This document shows positions 17,723 to 25,835 of a stretch of 64,000 nt of DNA, in pieces. Source of the DNA: Defluviicoccus sp. bin129 (GTDB lineage: Bacteria; Pseudomonadota; Alphaproteobacteria; MPNO01); the NCBI GenBank assembly GCA_002239065.1, contig MPNO01000021.1:1-64000 (forward strand), read 5' to 3'. The first letter of the stretch is position 1. The number at the start of each line of letters is the position of its first letter. Under the pieces are notes generated by a model, which worked only from the letters and a program-made list of their open reading frames with translations, had not been told where the DNA came from and made no database searches. The position numbers and the translations under genes are program-made.

Positions 17723-18196
17723 ATGCAGTTGACGCGATACAGCGACTATTCCCTGAGGGCCCTGATCTATCTCGGCCTGAACCGCGACCGGCGCTGCACC
17801 ATCCGGGAGATCGCCGACGCCTACGGCATCTCGGACAACCACCTGATGAAGGTGATCCACCGGCTCGGCCGGGAGGGCTTCGTCGCGACGACGAGGGGCA
17901 GGAACGGCGGGCTGGAACTCGCGAGACCGGCGAGCGAGATCGGCCTGGGCGAGGTGTTCCGGGCGACCGAGGGGAATCTCGACCTCGTCGAGTGCTTCGC
18001 GGACGGGGAGAAGAACGCCTGCCCGATATCGGGCCCCTGCGCGCTGACCCATGTGCTGGAGAACGCCCTGCAGGCCTTTCTCGACGTGCTCGACGGGCAC
18101 ACGCTGGAGGATTTGCTGCGCCCGGCCGACGCGCTGAAGCTCATTTTCGCGGCCCGCAACCGGCAGGTCGCGGCGGCCGACCCGCTCCCCGGATAG
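17723..18196 (+). CDS. nsrR: Rrf2-family NO-responsive regulator, NsrR type
   Basis: This is a 157-residue Rrf2-family transcription factor with an N-terminal winged helix (M-Q-L-T-R-Y-S-D-Y-S-L-R-A-L, then a helix-turn-helix ending H-L-M-K-V-I-H-R-L) and three cysteines at 91, 100 and 106 in the E-C-F...N-A-C-P-I...P-C-A-L pattern of NsrR iron-sulphur proteins. NsrR represses genes for nitric oxide handling and releases DNA when NO attacks the cluster. Two features support the assignment: nirV and nirK lie convergently next door, and a good NsrR box overlaps the nirK promoter (20289-20311). The start used matches the family; an in-frame ATG 48 bases upstream would add a non-homologous tail. 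Confidence 0.88.
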   Translation: MQLTRYSDYSLRALIYLGLNRDRRCTIREIADAYGISDNHLMKVIHRLGREGFVATTRGRNGGLELARPASEIGLGEVFRATEGNLDLVECFADGEKNACPISGPCALTHVLENALQAFLDVLDGHTLEDLLRPADALKLIFAARNRQVAAADPLPG

Positions 18197-18207
18197 AGTG
18201 GCGCCCG

Positions 18208-18996
18208 CTACGACTCCCTGACCACGCGGAAGCCGAAATTGCCCGGCATCGGCTTCACCGAGCAGCCGCCGCTGCCGATATCGCGCACGAAGCTCGGCAT
18301 CGGGCTGCGGTGCTCGCCCTGCAGGATCCTGACGCCGCAGTTCTTCCGCGAAACGGCGCGCCCCCCCGAATCGTAGCTCTGCACCCGGCAGGAGCCGGTC
18401 CACTCCCAGACATTGTCGCGGGTGCCGAACACGCCGAACCGGTTGCCCTCGCCGGAACCGACCGGCTTCGTCCGCTTGGTCCGGCGCGGCACGAGCGCAT
18501 AGGTCGAAGCCCAGGCGAGGCGCGGGTCGGTAAACAGCGGCGGCTTCCCGGCCGGGGCGCCGGCGCCCGCGCGCGCGGCGTATTCCCATTCCTCCTCGCT
18601 CGGCAGGCGGTAGCGCTCGCCGGTGGCATCCGACAGCCATTCGAGATACTCGGCCGCGTCGTCCCAGCTCACGTCGATGACCGGACGGCCGCCGCGCCCC
18701 CACCCCCTGTCCTTCGGCCTGTGGGTGCAGCCCCCGGCGCGGTGGCAGTAATCCCACTGCGCGAAGGTGACCTCGAACTTGCCGATCAGGAAGGGGCGTT
18801 CGAAGGCAACGCGGCGCGAGCCGTCGAGCGCCATCTCGCCGGCGGGAACGAGGACCAGCTCGGGCAGGTATTGGTCGGGAACCGGCGCGCCGAACAGGCG
18901 GGGGAAGGCCGACCCCCCGGCGAGGAGCAGTACGCCCGCGATCCCCGCCCCGATACCGGCGGCGAAGAAGGCGCGGCGCCGCGTCGATCTCGACAT
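18208..18996 (-). CDS. nirV: NirV, SUMF1/FGE-domain protein of the nirK operon
   Basis: This 262-residue protein has an N-terminal signal or anchor (S-R-S-T-R-R-R-A-F-F followed by a Gly/Ala/Leu-rich stretch, compatible with Tat or membrane insertion) and a formylglycine-generating-enzyme fold. G-K-F-E-V-T-F-A-Q-W-D-Y-C, P-V-I-D-V-S-W-D-D-A and R-L-P-S-E-E-E-W-E-Y-A-A-R-A are diagnostic. The copper-binding active-site Cys region of true FGE (normally after R-G-G-S-W) is not conserved: here the segment reads R-I-L-Q-G-E-H-R-S-P. The gene follows nirK after 76 bases, the position of nirV in other denitrifiers. NirV's exact role is unknown; support of periplasmic NirK maturation has been proposed. 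Confidence 0.85.
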   Translation of the reverse strand: MSRSTRRRAFFAAGIGAGIAGVLLLAGGSAFPRLFGAPVPDQYLPELVLVPAGEMALDGSRRVAFERPFLIGKFEVTFAQWDYCHRAGGCTHRPKDRGWGRGGRPVIDVSWDDAAEYLEWLSDATGERYRLPSEEEWEYAARAGAGAPAGKPPLFTDPRLAWASTYALVPRRTKRTKPVGSGEGNRFGVFGTRDNVWEWTGSCRVQSYDSGGRAVSRKNCGVRILQGEHRSPMPSFVRDIGSGGCSVKPMPGNFGFRVVRES

Positions 18997-19072
18997 CGCG
19001 TACTCCGTCGGATGCAGCGCCGCCAGGCCGCCCCCGGGGAGAAAGCGGGGGCGGCCCGGACGCCGGCGCAAA

Positions 19073-20194
19073 TCAGGCCGGGATCGGACCCGGCTTGCTC
19101 ACCTGGGTCATCAGATCGTCGTCCCACTTGCCGTCGACGACGAAATGGGAGAGCGCCCCGAGCTGCACCGCCTCGATCAGGTTGTGCGACAGATAGGCGT
19201 AGACCCCGGGCTGGCGGAAGGTGTACAGCGCGGCGCCGGCCGAGCCACCGCGGATGAACCAGGTCTCCAGCCCTTCCTCCGGCGGGTCGGCGAACGACCC
19301 CGCCTCCCAGACATAGTCGCCGTGACCGCCGATCAGATGCGGCCTGGAATCGCGGTTTGCCTGGGAGTGGACGATCATCACGCTCTCGCCCACCTTGGCC
19401 TTCATCGCCCCGTCGCCGGTGAGCGCGCCGACCTTGCCGTTGAACACGACATGGCTCGGGGTCAGCGTGCGCATCACCTCGAAGACTTCTTCCATGGCCG
19501 CCGCGTGGGTCTCGAACTTCTTGTAGTTCCCCTCGGCGTCGCGCGGCACGTAGAAATCCTGCTCGCCGACATAGTAGATCCGGTCGTAGCGCAGCCGCTT
19601 GCCGGCGCGGTCCCTGAGCCCGTCCTTGGGCAGCACCACCACCGCCCCGTTCATGCCGGAGACGACGTGGTAGGGGATCATCACCCCGCCCGGCGCGCAG
19701 TGATAGATGTAGGTGCCGGGCTTGGTCGCCTTCCAGCGCAGCACCACCTGCTGGCCCGGCTCGACCAAAGTGAGGCCGCCGCCGCCGAGCGCGCCGGTCG
19801 AGGCGTGGAAGTCGATATTGTGGTCCATCACGTTGTCGGGCGCATTCTTCAGCGTGAGCTCGATATAGTCGCCCTCGTGGCAGATCATCAGCGGTCCCGG
19901 GACCGACCCGTTGAAGGTCGAGGCGTTGATCTCGGTGCCGTCGTCGTCGACCACCCACTTCATCTCCGTGGCGACCAGCTCGACCTCGACGATCTTCGGA
20001 CTGCCCGAGTAGTTCTGGTCGTAGTCGGGCGCGAAGGGCGGGGCGACGAGCGTCTGCTTGACCCGCTTCATGCCGCTCATCTCGGGCTTTACCGCGGCTT
20101 CGCTCTTGGCCGCCATCACGATCGGACTCATGGCCGAGACGGCGCCCAGCGTGCCGCCGGCCTGCAAGACCTGGCGCCTGTTCAGCTTCTGCAT
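19073..20194 (-). CDS. nirK: Copper-containing nitrite reductase NirK
   Basis: This 373-residue periplasmic enzyme reduces nitrite to nitric oxide. It has two cupredoxin domains and an N-terminal Tat-type signal (N-R-R-Q-V-L then a hydrophobic stretch). Type 1 copper ligands are His125, Cys166, His176 and Met181. Type 2 ligands are His130, His165 and His337. The catalytic Asp128 and His286 (H-L-I-G-G-H-G-D) are also present, so the enzyme should be active. The start at 20194 follows AGGAGG at ideal spacing. The promoter region carries an NsrR box. No NO reductase genes are in the window. Confidence 0.97.
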   Translation of the reverse strand: MQKLNRRQVLQAGGTLGAVSAMSPIVMAAKSEAAVKPEMSGMKRVKQTLVAPPFAPDYDQNYSGSPKIVEVELVATEMKWVVDDDGTEINASTFNGSVPGPLMICHEGDYIELTLKNAPDNVMDHNIDFHASTGALGGGGLTLVEPGQQVVLRWKATKPGTYIYHCAPGGVMIPYHVVSGMNGAVVVLPKDGLRDRAGKRLRYDRIYYVGEQDFYVPRDAEGNYKKFETHAAAMEEVFEVMRTLTPSHVVFNGKVGALTGDGAMKAKVGESVMIVHSQANRDSRPHLIGGHGDYVWEAGSFADPPEEGLETWFIRGGSAGAALYTFRQPGVYAYLSHNLIEAVQLGALSHFVVDGKWDDDLMTQVSKPGPIPA

Positions 20195-20288
20195 GACTCG
20201 TTCCTCCTGTCTTCTGTTACGCGCCACCGGAACCGCGGCGTGCGTCCTCCGCCAGCACATGCGACGCCCCGCGGAATCGGGGAATCCA

Positions 20289-20311
20289 AAGATGCATTCT
20301 GAATAAAGGTT
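20289..20311 (-). promoter_or_regulatory. NsrR-box overlapping the nirK promoter
   Basis: On the plus strand the left half AAGATGCATTC matches the known NsrR consensus half-site (AAGATGCATTT-type) almost perfectly. It is followed by a single base and a right half GAATAAAGGTT that matches the palindromic partner at 7 of 11 positions. It sits 95 bases upstream of nirK. On the minus strand TTGACG (20323-20318) and CAGAAT (20301-20296) could form the -35 and -10, so the box would cover the -10 region, as expected for a repressor. The consensus is from published work on NsrR; binding here is inferred. Confidence 0.72.
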
Positions 20312-20426
20312 TTCGGGCGTCAAGCGGGATTCGGCGTGCGCGGAGATATAAGCCGTTCTCCGACCCGGCGGAGCGGGCCTGCCCAGGATGGGGATGCGAG
20401 AGCAGCGACCCCGACCGACCGCCCCC

Positions 20427-20458
20427 AAATTTCGGGGATATGCCTCCCGTTTGGGAGG
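20427..20458 (+). promoter_or_regulatory. Bipartite operator-like motif, copy 1 (upstream of LuxR gene)
   Basis: The motif has an AAATTTCGG box and, 12 bases after its TTCGG, a CGTTTGGGAGG box that forms the right side of a perfect inverted repeat CCTCCC-GTTT-GGGAGG (20443-20458). A TATGAT -10-like hexamer starts 22 bases past the motif, so the motif abuts the -35 position, as for an activator site. The same two boxes with the same 12-base spacing recur at 21775-21806, upstream of the lipoprotein hydrolase. Confidence 0.6.
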
Positions 20459-20540
20459 GGCCGCTGAACCTGCGCCTCTTTATGATCCATTCGATGCGAA
20501 GCCATCATGGGCATAGGGGCACGCGGCCAGAGCCAAACTG

Positions 20541-21734
20541 TTGCGACCGCCATTCGCCGGTCGGTCTTTCAGCGAGTCCGTCGTGAACGGGCAGGCATTG
20601 TTCGAGCGTATTCTGGGGTCGTTGCACGAAGCCGTGCTCGACGATTCTCTCTGGCCGGCGACCTCCGGCCTGATCGATGAGGCCTGTGCTTCCAAGGGCA
20701 ATTTCGTGATCTTCGCCGACGAGGCTCTCCGGGACGACATCGAGATCTTCTTCGCGCGGTTCTGCCTCCGGGGTCAGCGTCGCGAAGACCTGGAGCGGTG
20801 GTGGTTCCGGGACTACCACGACCGGGACGAGCGCGTACCGCGGGTCAGGCAACTGCCGGACGGCCGTGTGGTGCTCAACCGCGCGCTTTACACCGATGAG
20901 GAGCAGAAGACGTCGGCGGCCTTCAACGAGATGCTGCCGCGCGGGCACTGCCAGGACGGCCTCGTCGCGCGTCTCGACGGGCCGGGCGGCTCGCGCATCT
21001 CCTGGAGCGTCGGCGACCCCGTCGACGGCGGCGGCTGGTCCACCGCCCGGGTGGAGACGGTGGCGCGTCTCCTGCCCCACATCCGCCAATACGTGCGGGT
21101 CAGGCAGGCGCTGGTCGATGCGCGCGCCTTGGGATCGCCAGTGGCCGGGCTGCTCGAGAACACGCGCTGCGGGATCATCCAGCTCGATTCCCGCGGCCGC
21201 ATCGTCGCGGCGAACGATCTTGCCCGCGACCTGCTCCGCAGGGGCGACGGGCTGACGGATCGCCGCGGCCTGCTGTCGGCCGCGTCTGCTGACGACGACG
21301 ACGCCCTCCAGGCGCTGCTTGCCCGCGCCCTGCCGCGCTTCGGGGGACCGGGAGAAAGCGTCTCGATGACCGTGCGGCGCCGGGGCGTTTCACCCCGGCT
21401 GATGCTGCACGCGAGCCCCTTGGGCGCTGCCGGCATGGATGCGCGGCCTCGCCGCGTCGCCGCGCTCCTCCTGGTGGTCGACCCGGCGATGCGCGGCATC
21501 GTCGATCCGCGCCTGGTCGGCGCGATGCTCGGCCTCACCCCGGCGGAAAGCCGGATCGCCGCGCTGCTGGCCGGCAACCGCACCATCCGCGACATCGCCA
21601 CCGAGACCGGCCGCAGCGAGGGCACCGTCCGCTGGCACGTCAAGCGGGTTCTCGGCAAGCTCGGCCTCTCCCGCCAGGTGGAGCTGGTGCAGCTGGTCAT
21701 GTCGCTGTCCGACGTCCCGCGGCCGCGGTCCTGA
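20541..21734 (+). CDS. LuxR-family transcriptional regulator
   Basis: This 397-residue regulator has a long N-terminal sensory part (residues 1 to about 330, with a PAS-like segment around C-G-I-I-Q-L-D-S-R-G-R-I-V-A-A-N) and a C-terminal LuxR helix-turn-helix (L-T-P-A-E-S-R-I-A-A-L-L-A-G...T-V-R-W-H-V-K-R-V-L-G-K-L-G-L). No receiver or autoinducer-binding domain is visible. The start is uncertain: TTG at 20541 or GTG at 20583. The gene is divergent from nirK and followed by the lipoprotein hydrolase gene. Both this gene and the hydrolase carry the bipartite motif upstream, which suggests autoregulation and control of the hydrolase. Confidence 0.88.
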   Translation: MRPPFAGRSFSESVVNGQALFERILGSLHEAVLDDSLWPATSGLIDEACASKGNFVIFADEALRDDIEIFFARFCLRGQRREDLERWWFRDYHDRDERVPRVRQLPDGRVVLNRALYTDEEQKTSAAFNEMLPRGHCQDGLVARLDGPGGSRISWSVGDPVDGGGWSTARVETVARLLPHIRQYVRVRQALVDARALGSPVAGLLENTRCGIIQLDSRGRIVAANDLARDLLRRGDGLTDRRGLLSAASADDDDALQALLARALPRFGGPGESVSMTVRRRGVSPRLMLHASPLGAAGMDARPRRVAALLLVVDPAMRGIVDPRLVGAMLGLTPAESRIAALLAGNRTIRDIATETGRSEGTVRWHVKRVLGKLGLSRQVELVQLVMSLSDVPRPRS

Positions 21735-21774
21735 CTCGCCGGTGGCGTAGCCTGCGCCGGCCCCGCCTTCCGAC

Positions 21775-21806
21775 AATTTTCGGTTGAACACCCCCCGTTT
21801 GGGAGG
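21775..21806 (+). promoter_or_regulatory. Bipartite operator-like motif, copy 2 (upstream of lipoprotein hydrolase)
   Basis: AATTTTCGG is followed, 12 bases after TTCGG, by CGTTTGGGAGG, exactly as in the copy at 20427-20458. The intervening bases differ (TTGAACACCCCC here), so this is a conserved pair of boxes rather than a copied block. A weak TACCGT hexamer lies at the corresponding -10 distance. The hydrolase start codon is 158 bases downstream. Confidence 0.6.
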
Positions 21807-21964
21807 CGCGGGCAAGATCACGGTCCTGTTACCGTTCCTCCGACACACACAAGCGTCGCGTGCTTCGCAAAGCGCGGTTCGGCATGCGGAAGCCGGGACG
21901 ACACGGAGCGTCGCCACCGCGGCTCGAACAGCTGTCGGGAAAGCCACCAAACGGGACAGTCGCC

Positions 21965-23962
21965 ATGAGAACGAACGATTTTCGAACCTGGTCAATCGCA
22001 ATGTCGGTGGTCGCTCTTGCCGGACTGTCCGCTTGCGGAGGTGGCGGCGGCGACACCGCCGGGGCGCCGCATATGCCGGACGAGCGTCCGCCCGCGATGA
22101 TGCCTCCCGACATGGAAGTTCCCGGGGGCACTCCCGACCAACAGATCGATATTTCTCAGCTTCTGCAACCGGCGCTTGACCAAAGCGGCGCGCCCGGGAT
22201 GATCGCCGCGATAGTCGATGAGGACGGTGTGAGGGCCATCGGAGCCGCAGGCGTGCGCCGGCAAGGCTTTCCCGACGAGATCACGGTCGACGATCTCGTT
22301 CATATCGGCTCCGACACCAAGGCCATGACGTCGACAATGCTGGCGACGCTGGTCGAGGACGGTACGTTCGCCAACGGTTGGAATACGACCGTCGCGGAGG
22401 TCTTTCCCGAGCTTGTGGGCTCGATCCATCAGGACTACCACGCCGTCACGGTGGCGCAACTCGTGAGGATGCGCGGCGGTCTGGTGCCCAACGCCGCCGA
22501 CTGGAGCGCGTATTCGAACAATCCCGATATTGTGGAAAGAAGATACGATATCTTGGCGGACAACTTAGCCAGCGCTCCCGCAGGGGCCGTGGGTGCCGAC
22601 CTCTACTCCAATCTCTCCTATATGGTTGCCGGCGCCATGGCCGAACGTCTTACCGGGAAGAGCTGGGAAACATTGATGCAGGAGCGCTTGTTCACGCCTT
22701 TGGGAATTACTACCGCTGGATTCGGCGCGCCAGGCACGCCAGGCGGGGCCGACCAACCGTGGGGCCACAGGCCCGACGGGAATGGCGGTTGGGTGCCTAA
22801 CCAGTATGACAACGATCCGGCTCTTGGCCCCGCAGGGACGGTTCACATTTCGATCCAGGACTGGGCCAAGTTCATTTCACTCTGGTTCACCGACAAGGAA
22901 CCGGCGATCCTTGATCGAAGCTCTTTGACACAACTGAGGACACCGGAATCAGGGGATTACGCAGCCGGGTGGGGAGTGTCTCAGCAACGTTGGGCGGGTG
23001 GAACAACGATCGGTCATACCGGTAGCAACGCATATTGGTTCGCGACTTTATGGATCGCGCCGGAGCGGGGCCTGGCATACCTGGTCGTTGCCAACGCGGC
23101 GGATGCCCAGGTAAGGAATACGCTTGACGCGACAATCGGCAGTTTCGTCACCAACGAAGACCTGCCCGGCGGCCGCGGACCGGACACGCCCCCGGACCAT
23201 GTGGTTCAGCTTCCCCGGGACGATGGTATCTCGGTAGCGGCTCTTCGCAACGAAGACGGCGACCTCACTGGGCTCAGCGTCGGAAGCACGGCGGTGTCGC
23301 TCGATTTTCACCAGTTGGGAGGAGTTGCAGGAAACCCCCAGCGACCTTCGGTTGTCTCGATCCTGCAAAACGACGACATCCGCATTCGTCATATCGACCG
23401 GCACTGGAACATGACGACCGATGTTGTTTCGCGGTTCGAGCACCTGTCCTACGGGGCATGGGCGACGGTGGCGCCGGAGACCGGGGGCAATGCCGATTTC
23501 GGCTATCGCTACGAGAGCGTCGGCGGCGGCTATCTGGTCGCCCTCGACGATGAGAGGACGTCTGCCGCCGATATGCCGGTGACTGGAACGGCCTCCTACC
23601 TGGGGCAGTACACAGGCTTCGTCCAGGGCCACGGAGGCGGGGGGCCAATTGGCGCGTTCAACGGCGACGTCGAGATGACGGCGGATTTCGCGAACGCCGC
23701 GATGACGGTGGATATGCTGTCTCCGGGAAACCGCAGGTTGGTCCTTAGCGGGGCGATCAATGGCAATGAGTTCGGGGGAACCACCATCGATCAGATGTCG
23801 CCCAGCTCGTCGATCGAGTCCCAGGGCGCCACGGCGCGCTTCAGCGGCGGATTCTACGGGAACGCGGCCGACGAGGCCGGCGGCGTGTTCGAAGTCGTCG
23901 GCGGCCGCGCGCAGGATCCCGGCCGCCTGGTCGGCGCGTTCGGCGGACGCAAGGACCAGTGA
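21965..23962 (+). CDS. Lipoprotein: beta-lactamase-type serine hydrolase fused to TbpB-like barrel
   Basis: This is a 665-residue predicted lipoprotein with a signal peptide and lipobox L-S-A-C (Cys24), followed by a Gly/Pro-rich linker. Residues about 60-400 form a serine beta-lactamase/penicillin-binding-like hydrolase with S-D-T-K (Ser116, Lys119), Y-S-N (Tyr214) and H-T-G (351-353), all three catalytic motifs. Residues about 490-665 look like the C-terminal beta-barrel of transferrin-binding-protein-B-like lipoproteins: M-P-V-T-G-T-A-S-Y, T-A-D-F, then F-Y-G-N-A-A-D-E-A-G-G-V-F and a final G-A-F-G-G. Base composition is clearly less GC-rich than neighbours, suggesting acquisition. The start follows from the lipoprotein signal. 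Substrate unknown. Confidence 0.85.
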   Translation: MRTNDFRTWSIAMSVVALAGLSACGGGGGDTAGAPHMPDERPPAMMPPDMEVPGGTPDQQIDISQLLQPALDQSGAPGMIAAIVDEDGVRAIGAAGVRRQGFPDEITVDDLVHIGSDTKAMTSTMLATLVEDGTFANGWNTTVAEVFPELVGSIHQDYHAVTVAQLVRMRGGLVPNAADWSAYSNNPDIVERRYDILADNLASAPAGAVGADLYSNLSYMVAGAMAERLTGKSWETLMQERLFTPLGITTAGFGAPGTPGGADQPWGHRPDGNGGWVPNQYDNDPALGPAGTVHISIQDWAKFISLWFTDKEPAILDRSSLTQLRTPESGDYAAGWGVSQQRWAGGTTIGHTGSNAYWFATLWIAPERGLAYLVVANAADAQVRNTLDATIGSFVTNEDLPGGRGPDTPPDHVVQLPRDDGISVAALRNEDGDLTGLSVGSTAVSLDFHQLGGVAGNPQRPSVVSILQNDDIRIRHIDRHWNMTTDVVSRFEHLSYGAWATVAPETGGNADFGYRYESVGGGYLVALDDERTSAADMPVTGTASYLGQYTGFVQGHGGGGPIGAFNGDVEMTADFANAAMTVDMLSPGNRRLVLSGAINGNEFGGTTIDQMSPSSSIESQGATARFSGGFYGNAADEAGGVFEVVGGRAQDPGRLVGAFGGRKDQ

Positions 23963-24028
23963 TTTCCGCATGAAATTGTAGCGCGGCGTCGACGGAGTCG
24001 GTGCCGCGCCCTCTCCTCCCCGCCCGTC

Positions 24029-24105
24029 GTATCGACTGGAGCGGAACGGAGATATCTTCCGCCTTCCGGCGCGAGATTTCTCCGCAACGCTCCGGTCGAA
24101 GTGAC
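24029..24105. repeat. Degenerate inverted repeat related to the 63.6-kb element
   Basis: Two diverged arms face each other: GTATCGACTGGAGCGGAACG (from 24029) and, reverse-complemented, GTCACTTCGACCGGAGCGTT (to 24105). Both then run into GGAGA-A/T-ATCT-like sequence. They match the GTCATTTCGACCGGAGC...GGAGAAACCTC family seen four times at 63643-63884. This shows the element is dispersed in the chromosome. Confidence 0.65.
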
Positions 24106-24201
24106 ACGCACCCCCGCCCCATTTGCCCGAGCCCGCCCGTTCCGGCACATTCCGCCTCCCGCCGGGCGGAGCGTCCGGCGTGCCGCGAGCGGAGGGGGAC
24201 G

Positions 24202-25833
24202 ATGGGCGAAGCGCGCAACGTGTTGTGGATCATGGCCGACCAGCTGCGCTGGGACTACCTGTCGTGCTACGGCCATCCGCATCTTCACACCCCCCATCTC
24301 GACCGGCTGGCCGAGCGCGGGGTGCGGTTCACCAACGCCTATGTGCAGTCGCCGTTCTGCGGCCCGTCGCGCATGTCGTCCTATACCGGGCGCTACTGCC
24401 GCTCGCACGGGGTGACCTGGAACGGCTTTCCGCTGCGCGTCGGCGAGCCCACGCTGGGCGACCATCTGCGCGACATCGGGGTGACGCCGGCGATCGTCGG
24501 CAAGACCCACATGATCGCCGACACGCGGGGCATGGAGTGGCTCGGCATCGACCCGGGGTCTGCCATCGGCATCCACATCGCCGAATGCGGCTTCGAGCCG
24601 TTCGAGCGCGACGACGGGCTGCACCCCTACGGCCCGATCGACCCCGACCCGGACTACAACGACTGGCTCAGGGAGCACGGGGTCAATGCCGCCAACCCTT
24701 GGGAGGAGCACGCCAACGCGGGCATCGACGAGGACGGCGAGACGCGCTCGGGCTGGCTGCTCAAATATGCCAACCTGGCGGCGAATATCGACGAGGAGCT
24801 GTCCGAGACGCCCTACATGACCGGCCGGGCGATCGACTTCATGGACCAGGCGGGGGACAGGCCCTGGCTCTGCCACCTCTCCTACATCAAGCCGCACTGG
24901 CCCTATATCGTGCCGGCGCCCTATCACGCCATGTACGGGGCCGAGCATGTCCTGCCCGCGGTGCGCTCGGACGAGGAGCGCGCGACCGACCACCCGGTGT
25001 TCCGCGCCTATATCGAATCGCGGGTCTGCCGGACGTTCTCGCGCGACGAGGTGCGCGAGCGCGTGATCCCGGCCTATATGGGGCTGGTCAAGCAGATCGA
25101 CGACCAGATGGGACGGCTGTTCGCCTGGATGGAGGAAAAGGGGCTGATGGAGAACACGATGATCGCGTTCACCTCGGACCATGGCGACTACCTAGGCGAC
25201 CACTGGATGGGCGAGAAGGACCTGTTCCACGACGCCTCGGTCAAGGTGCCGCTGATCGTCTACGACCCGCGCGAGGAGGCCGACGCGACGCGGGGCCGGG
25301 TGCGCGACGAGCTCGTCGAGTGCATCGACCTCGCGCCCACCTTCCTGCGCTATTTCGGCGGGCGCGACCTGCCGCACATCATCGAGGGCCGGGCGCTCGA
25401 CCCGCTGCTGCATGCGGCGGAGGCGCCCGGGTCCTGGCGGCGCTACGCGATCGCGGAATACGACTACGCCACCCGGCCGGCGCGCGCGGCCATCGGCAAC
25501 CCGCAGGAGGATGCGAGGCTGCTGATGATCCGCGACGAGCGCTGGAAATACATCCACGCCGAGGGGTTCCGCCCGATGCTGTTCGACCTGCGGGAGGACC
25601 CGGACGAGCTGCGCGATCTCGGCGCGAGCGCGGCGCGGGAGCATGTCGAAATCCGCGCCCGACTGCACGAGGCGCTGTTCGCCTGGGCGCGCCAACACCA
25701 CTGCCGGATCACGCTGGAACCGGAGACCATCGAGCGCATCACCGGCAAGGAGCCGCCCGGCATCCTGATCGGCTACTGGGACGAGGCCGAGTACGAGGCC
25801 GATTTCGGCAAGCCCTTCGCCGAGCGGCCCTGA
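24202..25833 (+). CDS. Sulfatase-superfamily hydrolase, phosphonate-monoester-hydrolase-like
   Basis: This 543-residue alkaline-phosphatase-superfamily enzyme has metal ligand Asp13 (M-A-D-Q-L-R-W-D) and the formylglycine motif C-G-P-S-R (Cys53), followed by T-G-R-Y. Conserved K-P-H-W-P-Y and S-D-H-G-D-Y-L-G-D-H complete the active site. The long C-terminal part, with H-A-M-Y-G-A-E and the D-L-R-E-D-P-D-E-L segment, resembles phosphonate monoester hydrolases, which cleave phosphonate, phosphate-diester and sulfate esters. There is no signal peptide, so it acts in the cytoplasm. It is separated by two bases from the HpaB-type gene. The local SUMF1 protein (NirV) is not a maturase for it. Confidence 0.88.
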   Translation: MGEARNVLWIMADQLRWDYLSCYGHPHLHTPHLDRLAERGVRFTNAYVQSPFCGPSRMSSYTGRYCRSHGVTWNGFPLRVGEPTLGDHLRDIGVTPAIVGKTHMIADTRGMEWLGIDPGSAIGIHIAECGFEPFERDDGLHPYGPIDPDPDYNDWLREHGVNAANPWEEHANAGIDEDGETRSGWLLKYANLAANIDEELSETPYMTGRAIDFMDQAGDRPWLCHLSYIKPHWPYIVPAPYHAMYGAEHVLPAVRSDEERATDHPVFRAYIESRVCRTFSRDEVRERVIPAYMGLVKQIDDQMGRLFAWMEEKGLMENTMIAFTSDHGDYLGDHWMGEKDLFHDASVKVPLIVYDPREEADATRGRVRDELVECIDLAPTFLRYFGGRDLPHIIEGRALDPLLHAAEAPGSWRRYAIAEYDYATRPARAAIGNPQEDARLLMIRDERWKYIHAEGFRPMLFDLREDPDELRDLGASAAREHVEIRARLHEALFAWARQHHCRITLEPETIERITGKEPPGILIGYWDEAEYEADFGKPFAERP

Positions 25834-25835
25834 CC

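Larger units (their letters stand above)
20195..20540. other. nirK-luxR divergent regulatory region
   Basis: This 346-base gap contains no gene. It holds the nirK ribosome site and promoter with its NsrR box (20289-20323) and, nearer the LuxR gene, the bipartite palindromic motif at 20427-20458 with a TATGAT box at 20481-20486. The latter is also AT-richer than its surroundings. Confidence 0.7.

Noticed and set aside
24001-24201. N-terminal extension of the sulfatase-like protein
   Set aside because: The frame is open, but the DNA there is an inverted repeat, and the ATG at 24202 has a strong ribosome site and matches the family start.
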